Shown here piece by piece: positions 1 to 6,530 of a DNA stretch of 25,904 nt. The notes under the pieces are model-generated. The model had not been told where the DNA came from, made no database searches, and saw nothing but the letters and a program-made list of their open reading frames with translations. The stretch lies in NCBI GenBank assembly GCA_052035295.1, contig JBPOHS010000183.1, positions 1-25,904 of the forward strand, given 5' to 3'. This DNA is from HdN1 sp052035295. Its GTDB lineage: Bacteria; Pseudomonadota; Gammaproteobacteria; Pseudomonadales; Ketobacteraceae. Every line of letters starts with the position of its first letter. Within the stretch, counting starts at the first letter, position 1. The translations under genes were made by a program, and so were the position numbers.

Positions 1-115
1 GTGACTGACAGGCGCCTAAGATACCCGTTTTTGCCAGATGACGCACGAAATGACCGGCCAGCTCCGCTGCCAGCCGCCCCCATTGCCGATACACAGCGCA
101 GTAGGTTTGGCGCAT
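1..115 (-). CDS. Possible partial hypothetical gene running off the left edge
   Basis: I do not recognise this gene. On the minus strand an open frame runs from about position 178 past position 1 with no stop, and its first ATG is at 115-113. A GGAGG sequence lies about 14 bases upstream of that ATG, rather far for a ribosome binding site. The 38 visible codons favour CTG, GCC, GTG and CGC, whereas the competing plus-strand frame ending at 117 uses AGG, AGA and CTA; this mildly favours the minus frame. The visible peptide is Arg/Leu/Ala-rich and probably helical. If real, it is divergent from potC. It could equally be chance in an intergenic region. No plus-strand frame here resembles the hydrophobic C-terminus of PotB. 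Confidence 0.25.
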   Translation of the reverse strand, partial: MRQTYCAVYRQWGRLAAELAGHFVRHLAKTGILGACQS

Positions 116-181
116 AATACGCCGGTAATCCTCCCCGCAAGCCGAGCGCGTTTCATGGCGCCGTCGTAGAGAGCCCCGTCA

Positions 182-946
182 ATGCGAACACTGCGCCACA
201 CCTACATTTTTCTCGTGTACGCATTTCTTTATGTGCCGCTGCTGCTGTTGGTGGTGTACTCGTTCAATGCCGGGCGCAACCCTTATGGCTGGCAAGGTTT
301 CAGCCTGAAATGGTATGCCAGCCTGTTCAATAACGACGCGTTGCTGGGCGCGGCAGGCAATTCGCTTCTGCTCGCCTTCACGTCTGCCACTGCCACCACG
401 GTCATTGGAGCGCTCACGGCATTGGCGCTGCACCGCTATCCCTTTCGTGGCAAGCCGCTGTTGAGCGGATTGCTGTTCACCCTGATGATGGTGCCCGACA
501 TTGTCCTCGCCATCGCCCTGTTGCTGCTGTTCATCTGGCTGGGCATTGAACTCGGCTACGTTTCGCTGTTGTTGGCGCATGTCACGTTCAGCCTGCCCTT
601 CGTGGTGGTGACAGTGTATGCACGCCTCGCGCATTTCAATGAATCCATGGTGGAAGCCGCCCGCGATCTCGGTGCCAACGAATCCACGGTGGTGCGCACC
701 GTCATACTGCCCATTCTTGCGCCTGCGCTGCTGGCCGGGTGGTTACTCGGTTTCACGCTTTCGCTGGATGATGTGGTGATCAGCACGTTCGTGACCGGCC
801 CCTCGTTCGATGTATTGCCGTTGAAGATTTATTCCATGGTGCGGCTCGGCTTGAAACCGGAAGTCAACGCGCTTGCCACGCTGCTGCTGTCAATTTCACT
901 GATCACCCTGTTCGCCAGTTACTGGTTTTCGAGGAAACACGCATGA
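182..946 (+). CDS. potC: Spermidine/putrescine ABC transporter inner-membrane permease PotC
   Basis: This is one of the two membrane permeases of the PotABCD polyamine importer, working with PotA (ATPase), PotB and the periplasmic binder PotD. The 254-residue protein (E. coli PotC is 264) begins with a membrane segment at about residues 9-29 and shows about six hydrophobic segments in all. The EAA loop that docks to the ATPase is at about 158-175 (EAARDLGA, then ILP). The segment after it (LDDVVISTFVTGP) and the LPLKIYSMV stretch match PotC closely. The ATG start follows an in-frame stop at 167-169; the upstream GAGAG is a weak ribosome binding site. The stop overlaps the potD start (ATGA), so the two genes are translationally coupled. 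Unusually, potB is not immediately upstream. Confidence 0.96.
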   Translation: MRTLRHTYIFLVYAFLYVPLLLLVVYSFNAGRNPYGWQGFSLKWYASLFNNDALLGAAGNSLLLAFTSATATTVIGALTALALHRYPFRGKPLLSGLLFTLMMVPDIVLAIALLLLFIWLGIELGYVSLLLAHVTFSLPFVVVTVYARLAHFNESMVEAARDLGANESTVVRTVILPILAPALLAGWLLGFTLSLDDVVISTFVTGPSFDVLPLKIYSMVRLGLKPEVNALATLLLSISLITLFASYWFSRKHA

Positions 947-1983
947 ACAAATTTTTCTGGACACTTGGCCTGTCCGTTATGATCACGGGCCAGGCCATGG
1001 CGGCCGACAAGGTGTTATATTTTTACAACTGGTCGGAATACATGCCGGAATCCGTGCTGGAAGCCTTCACCGAAAAAACCGGCATCAAGGTGCAACAAAC
1101 GACCTACGACAGCAATGAAGCGATGTACGCCAAATTGCGTCTGCTCAATGACAGCAACAGTTATGACCTGGCCATTCCGTCGACGTATTACGTCAGCAAG
1201 ATGCGCAAGGAAGGCCTGCTGCATCCCATCGACAAATCGAAGCTGCCCAATTTCACCGACTACAACACGCGCCTGGTCAATCAGGACTTCGACCCGGGTA
1301 ACCAGGTGAGCGTTCCCTACCTGTGGGGAAGTACCGGCATTGCCGTCAATACCGATGCGGTGGAGACAAAGCTGACGCAATGGGGTGATCTGTGGAAGCC
1401 GGCATTCAAGGGCCGCGTCATGCTGACCAATGACATGCGGGAGGTTTTCCATGTCGGATTACGCGTGGCCGGTTTTTCGGGAAATTCCACCAACCCGCAG
1501 GAAATCGAAGCTGCATACAATAGGCTGATCACGCTGCTGCCAAACGTGCGCACGTATAATTCCGACGCACCACGCATGCCCTATATCGAAGGCGAAACCG
1601 ACGTCGGCATGATCTGGAATGGCGAGGCCTATCAGGCGTTGGAAGACCTGCCTTCACTCACTTACGTGTATCCGCAGGAAGGGGCGGCACTGTGGCTGGA
1701 TAGTTTTGTGATTCCGAAAAACGCGCGTCACATTGAAGAAGCGCATGCCTTCATCAATTTCGTGATGCAACCGGAAATATCCAAACAGATCAGCGAAGAG
1801 ATCGGTTACGCCACGCCCAACCAGAAAGCACTGGCCTTGATGGGCAAGGACGTTCGGGAAAATCGCACGATTTATCCCAACGATGATGATCTGAAAAACG
1901 CGGAATTCCAGCTGGATGTCGGCGACGCCATTCTGGTGTATGAGAAATTCTGGGAAAAGCTGAAAGCAGGCAAACAGGAATAA
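943..1983 (+). CDS. potD: Periplasmic spermidine/putrescine-binding protein PotD
   Basis: This is the solute-binding protein that captures polyamines in the periplasm and delivers them to the PotBC permease. It is 346 residues, against 348 for E. coli PotD. Residues 1-20 form a Sec signal peptide with an AMA cleavage site before ADKVLYFYNWSEYMP, the diagnostic start of mature PotD/PotF proteins. The ligand-pocket regions are recognisable: PSTYYVSKM near 85, PYLWGSTGI near 125, GMIWNGEAYQA near 222 and the LWLDSFVIPKNA stretch near 250. The ATG overlaps the potC stop by four bases (ATGA) and has a good GAGGAAA ribosome binding site inside potC. It ends the pot operon; the next gene converges on it with only a six-base gap. 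Confidence 0.96.
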   Translation: MNKFFWTLGLSVMITGQAMAADKVLYFYNWSEYMPESVLEAFTEKTGIKVQQTTYDSNEAMYAKLRLLNDSNSYDLAIPSTYYVSKMRKEGLLHPIDKSKLPNFTDYNTRLVNQDFDPGNQVSVPYLWGSTGIAVNTDAVETKLTQWGDLWKPAFKGRVMLTNDMREVFHVGLRVAGFSGNSTNPQEIEAAYNRLITLLPNVRTYNSDAPRMPYIEGETDVGMIWNGEAYQALEDLPSLTYVYPQEGAALWLDSFVIPKNARHIEEAHAFINFVMQPEISKQISEEIGYATPNQKALALMGKDVRENRTIYPNDDDLKNAEFQLDVGDAILVYEKFWEKLKAGKQE

Positions 1984-1989
1984 ACCGCG

Positions 1990-2751
1990 TCACGCCCGCT
2001 CGAGGATTTTTTTTAACACAACAGGCAAACGGTCGGCCATGCGCGCATCGCGCGTGACCACGGTCGTTACCTTGATGTGTTCCGATAGCGGGCTGTTAAC
2101 ACTTTTAACCAGCACCACCGGAATACCATGATTGCGGCAGTGCGATTCCCGCAGCGCTGCCACCACCGCTTGACCATTCAATTCGTTCAGTTCATTGCCC
2201 AACAGCAGCAAGTCTATCGGTTCATGCACCAGTCGGATCAAGGCCTGCATGCCGGTGTCAACCATGATCACTTTCACGCCCAGGCCTTCCAGTGCCGAAC
2301 GAAACAAACCCTGCATGGCCTTGGACGATTCCGCCACCAAGGCAACGCGTTGTCGCTGCCCCTGCGGCTCCAGCATCCGTTCCAGTTCAAGTTCCTTGTC
2401 GACCACACTGTGGCCCTGACGAATCGCATCGGCCGTAGATGCCAGCAAGTCTACATACGCCACCAATTGCGCAACGACCGCCGGCGTGATCTTCATTCGC
2501 CTGTCGCCAAGGTCTGTCAGCAAATTTTCGAAGCGATGGCAAATACTGGTAATGATGGGCAGGCCGTGTGTACCACCGGAGCCCTTGAGGCTGTGAATGT
2601 GACGATAGAGCTCGTCGAATGCGTCCCCCGGAATTCCCTGTTCCATCACTTGCGTTGCCAACTCCTCCATGCGCTGGCAGCGCTCGGGAATTTCATCGAC
2701 AAACTGGTTACGCATGTCACGCAGGACCGCCTCAATGGCGCTGATATCCAT
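1990..2751 (-). CDS. HPt phosphotransfer domain fused to a degenerate receiver domain
   Basis: Residues 1-110 form a histidine phosphotransfer (HPt) domain. The phospho-accepting His is H53 in HIHSLKGSGG, matching the HPt consensus HxLKG. Residues about 133-253 have the length and hydrophobic rhythm of a response-regulator receiver but lack the chemistry: the acidic pair is AES, the phospho-acceptor position in LLLLGNELNELNG is not Asp, and the conserved Lys is replaced (VVTRD). This half is therefore probably a protein-interaction module that cannot be phosphorylated. I chose the second of two adjacent ATGs because GAGGG sits five bases before it; the first ATG (2754) or an in-frame GTG at 2802 are possible. 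It follows the CheY-like gene on the same strand with an 84-base gap, suggesting a phosphorelay pair. Confidence 0.85.
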   Translation of the reverse strand: MDISAIEAVLRDMRNQFVDEIPERCQRMEELATQVMEQGIPGDAFDELYRHIHSLKGSGGTHGLPIITSICHRFENLLTDLGDRRMKITPAVVAQLVAYVDLLASTADAIRQGHSVVDKELELERMLEPQGQRQRVALVAESSKAMQGLFRSALEGLGVKVIMVDTGMQALIRLVHEPIDLLLLGNELNELNGQAVVAALRESHCRNHGIPVVLVKSVNSPLSEHIKVTTVVTRDARMADRLPVVLKKILERA

Positions 2752-2835
2752 CATTGCCCTCGCTTGAGCAGCAGGTCTTTCGCCTGCGCCAGGCATGACC
2801 ACATCACAGCCACATGAGGGTCCACTACCAGTATG

Positions 2836-3222
2836 TCAGCCACCGCAGGCATTCCAGATCTTGCGCACCTGATTGGCGAGCTGCATCGGGTCAAAGGGCT
2901 TGGGAATCACATCGATCGCCCCCATGGCCTTGAATTGGGTAATCTCGGCGGGCTGCACTTTCGCTGTCATGAAGATGACGGGCACGCTCGCCATGCCGGG
3001 CATGGTCTTGAACCGTTCCAGCGTCATGGGACCGGTCATTTCCGGCATCATCACGTCCATCAGCACAAGATCCGGTGCGAAGGCTTCACCCTCTTGCAAA
3101 GCCTGGGCGCCAGACTCACAAATCTTGAGCGTGAAACCACCCACCATCTCCAGCGCCAATTGCGCGACGGCACGAATGTCAGGCTCGTCTTCGACGTATA
3201 AAATCTTCTGCAATTCAACCAT
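2836..3222 (-). CDS. Single-domain CheY-like response regulator
   Basis: This is a 128-residue stand-alone receiver with every catalytic feature: acidic residues 11-13 in YVEDEP, phospho-acceptor D56 in LMDVMMPEMTG, Thr86 in FMTAK, and Lys108 in the PKPFDP motif. It has no output domain, so it should signal by protein contact or act as a phosphate shuttle. The start at 3222 (MVELQKILYVEDE) is where receiver domains normally begin, with GCGGAA nine bases upstream. The frame stays open to 3342, but the extra 40 residues look unlike receiver sequence. The HPt protein encoded just downstream is the natural phosphotransfer partner. No histidine kinase is encoded in the window, so the input kinase is unknown. 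Confidence 0.93.
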   Translation of the reverse strand: MVELQKILYVEDEPDIRAVAQLALEMVGGFTLKICESGAQALQEGEAFAPDLVLMDVMMPEMTGPMTLERFKTMPGMASVPVIFMTAKVQPAEITQFKAMGAIDVIPKPFDPMQLANQVRKIWNACGG

Positions 3223-3351
3223 TTGAATTTCCGCTTCGCCTGCCGAATCCCTGCGAAAAAGGCGCCCGCAGTTCACCCTGCCATCTGAAAGGTTATTGAG
3301 TCCGTCTCTTAAGCGTAGACAAAAAAACGAGGGCAAGCGCATTCAAACGCT

Positions 3352-3376
3352 GAGTCAGGCAAACCATGCCTGACTC
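3352..3376 (-). terminator. Hairpin after the UPF0149/TPR gene
   Basis: A perfect 9-bp inverted repeat, GAGTCAGGC and GCCTGACTC with a 7-base loop, lies 19 bases beyond the stop codon of the gene at 3396-5114. On the minus strand it is followed by AGCGTTTGAATG rather than a T tract; seven T's appear only about 20 bases further on. It may be a Rho-assisted end or a 3'-stabilising hairpin. Confidence 0.4.
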
Positions 3377-3395
3377 GCGCATCAAGAGAGGGAGG

Positions 3396-5114
3396 TCAGC
3401 TTTTTTTGCCGCTTTTACCCGAGGGGGATTTACCGGAAGGCGTCTTGACGACGGCCGCGGGGGTCTTGCGCACAGACGGTTTCCGGGAGGGCGTATCCTT
3501 CGCGGGCGCAGACGCTTTCGATGCTGCCTTGCCTTTCCCTGCCGTAGATGTCTTGCCTTTGCTTGCTGCGGTCGCCTTGGCGCTGCCCGACTTTACGTTA
3601 CCTGCCTTGGCGTTGCCAGCCATCAGCTTGCGAATCGAATCCGCTTTTTTTTGCGTCGTCGTTTTCTGTGTGCCCGCCTTCAGCCATTCCACTGCGCCGG
3701 GCTTGGCGCGCCAGGTCATGCGGGCTTCATGCGCGTAAAGCACCGCCTCTTCGACCGATCCCCAGGCGTAGAATTCCGGCAGGCTCTTGGGCATGCGCCG
3801 CTTGCCACTGAAATAATCGAGCACGTAAGGATTGGCTTTGAGACCCGCCGTGCGCGACTTGCGACCTTGGGGGCAATCCCCTTTGGCCATCCACCAGTAG
3901 AGGGCATCGTTATAGTGCCACCAGGTTCCATCTTCCTGATATTCATCAAGCAGCTTGCGGGTTTTGGCGAGCTCCCCGGCATCCAGATAACGCACCACCA
4001 GAACATAACGCGCACCCTGATTGTCAGCCGGATTCAAGCGCAGCATTTCTTCGTATTCGTGGAGCGCTTCGCTGGTGCGTTCCAGGGCCCACAAGGTATC
4101 GGCATACCCCATCTTGGCGTGCATGTAGGGGCGCGTTTCAAGCACGCCCCAGAAATGGCCTTCCGCTTCGGCAAAGGCCCGCGCACCCAGGGTACGCTTG
4201 GCAGCGTCCATGGCACGGCGGTAGTAATCGGCAGACTCTTCCAGGGACTCGGCAGCGTCTTCGGCCAGCAAGCTGAGCGCACGGGAACAATCGTCACTGA
4301 CAGTGAGCGCCTTGCGGGCAAGGGCGACGCGTTTTTCGTGATTGGTTTCTTCCAGCGCCTGAATGGCGAGCTCTTCGGCCTGCAGCTGACGATCGCGGGC
4401 ATCGTCTTCACGATGCGGCACACGGAAAGGCACGACATTGGAAGCGGCGGGAGCACCTTTGCCTGGCGCGGGCGAGGCGCTTTCCTCTTCAAGCATTTCC
4501 TCGTACATGGCACGGCCAATGCGCGCGTATTCCTTCATCACCTGCGGCATTTGCGCGCGCACGATGGGAGCCATTTCATGCAGGGGAAGGTCGACATCAA
4601 AGGCCATGTCGAGCATTTGCCGCGACTCGTCACGATCGTCGAAAAAGCCCAACGTGAGCACCATGAAGCCCACCGCCGCCATCAGCTCATCGTCGTCACC
4701 AATACCGGCTTCCCAGTGCTCGAAGAACAAATGGTGGGCTTCGTTGAACCCTTTGCACCACTCATGCAAGGGCGCGCCGCGTTCGAAATTCGACGCGCAC
4801 GGCTCCCGGTATTTGCAGGTGGCAGGCAGCACCGGGGTGCCCTCGTTGATGTCAGCCATGAGCTGGTTATACAGACGCACCAGCGCTGTATTGATGAATT
4901 CTTCTTCTTCACTGGTGGCGAAATTGGGTGGTCGGTGATTGAAGATTTCGGGAATCCAGACGGAAGGTTTTGACACGGTGGGGGCGCAACACAGCGCGAA
5001 CAGAAAGCCTTTGATTTCCATCAGGCTCATCGTATCCGGCGGGCAGGCAACCGACTCCAGAAAGGCTGTGAGGCGCCGTGCTTCAGCCGTCGAGAGCTTT
5101 TTGAACAAGTTCAT
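3396..5114 (-). CDS. UPF0149 (YecA/YgfB-like) protein with TPR-like repeats and a basic tail
   Basis: The function is unknown. Residues 1-185 match the UPF0149 family: an N-terminal helix pair, then IKGFLFALCCAP, a WIPEIF motif and a HEWCKGFNEA helix. Residues about 255-480 are helical repeats of TPR type (AEGHFWGVLETRP, YADTLWALERTSEA, YEEMLRLNPADNQGARY), resembling ST7-like TPR proteins. Residues about 495-572 form a Lys/Ala/Ser/Pro-rich, low-complexity, strongly basic tail ending SGKSGKKS. E. coli YecA instead ends in a short zinc-binding SEC-C motif, so this is an unusual architecture. I chose the ATG at 5114 because the family starts near MNLFKKLS; an in-frame ATG at 5156 would add 14 residues. 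The tail suggests binding to nucleic acid or another polyanion. It is flanked by signalling genes on the same strand. Confidence 0.85.
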   Translation of the reverse strand: MNLFKKLSTAEARRLTAFLESVACPPDTMSLMEIKGFLFALCCAPTVSKPSVWIPEIFNHRPPNFATSEEEEFINTALVRLYNQLMADINEGTPVLPATCKYREPCASNFERGAPLHEWCKGFNEAHHLFFEHWEAGIGDDDELMAAVGFMVLTLGFFDDRDESRQMLDMAFDVDLPLHEMAPIVRAQMPQVMKEYARIGRAMYEEMLEEESASPAPGKGAPAASNVVPFRVPHREDDARDRQLQAEELAIQALEETNHEKRVALARKALTVSDDCSRALSLLAEDAAESLEESADYYRRAMDAAKRTLGARAFAEAEGHFWGVLETRPYMHAKMGYADTLWALERTSEALHEYEEMLRLNPADNQGARYVLVVRYLDAGELAKTRKLLDEYQEDGTWWHYNDALYWWMAKGDCPQGRKSRTAGLKANPYVLDYFSGKRRMPKSLPEFYAWGSVEEAVLYAHEARMTWRAKPGAVEWLKAGTQKTTTQKKADSIRKLMAGNAKAGNVKSGSAKATAASKGKTSTAGKGKAASKASAPAKDTPSRKPSVRKTPAAVVKTPSGKSPSGKSGKKS

Positions 5115-5190
5115 GGGCGCGAGCCTTGATAACGGGTAATGCACAAATGGTATCACAATCCCGCTCGGCCGGCGTGAAATGCCCAGCGCA

Positions 5191-5210
5191 GGCCCGCTGC
5201 GGGGCGGGCC
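5191..5210 (-). terminator. GC-rich hairpin directly after the degenerate-receiver gene
   Basis: A perfect 7-bp stem (GGCCCGC and GCGGGCC, 6-base loop) begins at the base next to the stop codon of the gene at 5211-6398. It has no T tract on either strand, so it is a possible Rho-dependent or pause hairpin rather than a textbook intrinsic terminator. Confidence 0.4.
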
Positions 5211-6398
5211 TCAGAACAGTTCCACGCTGTCTGCTTCGGCAGCGCCCTGCTGCTTTGCAGGAGGGTCAATCAGGGACTTCAAACTACCCATCGTAGCGAT
5301 CAGTTCAAGAAAGTGACTCTCGATCACTTCACGGTTTTCGTGCATGGCATCCAGCTTGTCACGGGCCGTGTTGGCAATGAACAACAGCTTTGACTCATCC
5401 TCCGCAGGCATGTCGAAAGTGCCGGCAGCCAGTTCCAGTTCTTGCCCTAATTCGACCATGACACGGTGGGTATATTCGTGAAAGCCCTTTGATGCATTGC
5501 GAATGACTTCCATCACATCCAGCATTTGCGCATGCTGATCGTTGATACTTTGTTTGATGATGCCGCGTGCACGGGCTTCGACAATCGCACACAAATGCGC
5601 AAGGGAATCCTTGAGATTGCCGTATTTCGCCGGGTCCTTGTGCGGTGCATTGGTGACCAGCAAGGTAATGATGCCGTAGCGATACCCCAGCAGGCGATCA
5701 TGCTCGACAGTGCGCGCTTCAGCGGCAGCCAATTTCGTCAGAATGCTGTAATGCGCGGCCGGCGCCCCCGACTCGGGGCAGCGGATACTGCGATCCGGCG
5801 AAGAAATTTCAACAATGGCGTCAAGCGAGCGCTGTGCCAGATGGCGCACCACCAGTTGTGCCAAACCCTTGAGATCCAATTGCTTTTCGGCAGCCTCCAT
5901 GACATGCAGCAGGCTGCCATATTCGGCGGCGGCTTCAATGGCGGACTGCGCCTGTCGACTTTTTTCCTCGAGCAACTGGCGCTGCGTCAAGGCACGCATG
6001 TAACGCGCCATGACAGTCGCCAGCGACGCCATGACGGGCTCATTGGGTTTGACCCGCACCACGTCATCGACGTTAAGACTCATGCAGGTAGCCCAATCCT
6101 GTTCGCTGTGCGTCATGACCAGCACATGGCTTTCCTTGCCGGCGGGATACTCGCGGATGGCACGACAAAGTGTCGCCAGATCAATCGCCTGACGACTGTC
6201 AATGATGATCACATCACACTGGCTTGCCATGAAACTGTCGGCAACACGTTCCCGTAGCGCCGCTTTGTCATGCAGCACATCTTGCACCGGCATCAGCGCA
6301 ACATCGGGCATGATGGAGAGGAACGGCTCCATGTCCTGAGGTTGCCCGGTGAGCATCAGGACTTTTTGCTGAGTGGTTCCGAATTGATCGTCTGACAT
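5211..6398 (-). CDS. Atypical response-regulator-like protein with a helical C-terminal half
   Basis: Residues about 10-125 look like a receiver domain with partial conservation. The phospho-acceptor-like Asp is D67 in DVIIIDSRQ, Thr96 is in VLVMTHSE, and Lys117 is in VVRVKPNEP. The acidic Mg-binding pair expected near residue 17 is missing (LMLTGQPQD), so phosphorylation is doubtful. Residues about 130-165 form a probable coiled-coil linker. Residues about 165-280 could be a GAF-like fold, but I see no diagnostic motif. The rest to 380 is long helices, then an acidic C-terminus ending SVELF. The ATG start has GGATGAAG upstream. It lies on the same strand as the HPt and CheY-like genes and may belong to the same pathway. 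The output function cannot be assigned. Confidence 0.8.
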   Translation of the reverse strand: MSDDQFGTTQQKVLMLTGQPQDMEPFLSIMPDVALMPVQDVLHDKAALRERVADSFMASQCDVIIIDSRQAIDLATLCRAIREYPAGKESHVLVMTHSEQDWATCMSLNVDDVVRVKPNEPVMASLATVMARYMRALTQRQLLEEKSRQAQSAIEAAAEYGSLLHVMEAAEKQLDLKGLAQLVVRHLAQRSLDAIVEISSPDRSIRCPESGAPAAHYSILTKLAAAEARTVEHDRLLGYRYGIITLLVTNAPHKDPAKYGNLKDSLAHLCAIVEARARGIIKQSINDQHAQMLDVMEVIRNASKGFHEYTHRVMVELGQELELAAGTFDMPAEDESKLLFIANTARDKLDAMHENREVIESHFLELIATMGSLKSLIDPPAKQQGAAEADSVELF

Positions 6399-6425
6399 TT
6401 ACTTCATCCGACAGTGAGTAGACTG

Positions 6426-6431
6426 AGTATA
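6426..6431 (-). promoter_or_regulatory. Candidate -10 box for the degenerate-receiver gene
   Basis: Read on the minus strand, TATACT lies 27 bases upstream of the ATG at 6398. An imperfect -35 (TCATTC) is 18 bases further upstream. The -10 match is good and the -35 poor, so this is a tentative call. Confidence 0.3.
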
Positions 6432-6454
6432 GTCAGGGATTACGCAGAGGAATG

Positions 6455-6502
6455 AAAAAAGCACAGACGCAAGCGCTCCGCGGAAACACACGAAGCGCTT
6501 GC
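6455..6502 (-). terminator. Probable intrinsic terminator of the TSP3-repeat lipoprotein gene
   Basis: The 9-bp perfect inverted repeat GCAAGCGCT (6469-6477) and AGCGCTTGC (6494-6502), with a 16-base loop, lies 28 bases past the stop at 6531. On the minus strand a run of six T's (6460-6455) follows after eight bases. The large loop and the gap before the T run make it imperfect. Confidence 0.5.
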
Positions 6503-6530
6503 ACCGAAACGGATCACAGCGGATTGCGGA

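Noticed and set aside
2006..2013. Run of eight T's at the pot/HPt convergent junction, considered as a terminator for potD
   Set aside because: It lies inside the HPt coding region and no stem of useful strength precedes it.
2128..2817. A 229-codon plus-strand frame
   Set aside because: It is antisense to the HPt protein; Gln/His/Arg-rich shadow sequence.
3310..3320. The 11-mer TAAGCGTAGAC occurring here and again near 14260-14270, each upstream of a minus-strand signalling gene
   Set aside because: In a 26-kb window many 11-mers recur by chance, and neither copy aligns with a convincing promoter.
3366..4973. A 535-codon open frame on the plus strand
   Set aside because: It is antisense to the UPF0149/TPR gene, is rich in Arg, His, Gly and Phe with no domain-like pattern, and has no ribosome binding site. 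The minus frame has recognisable domains.
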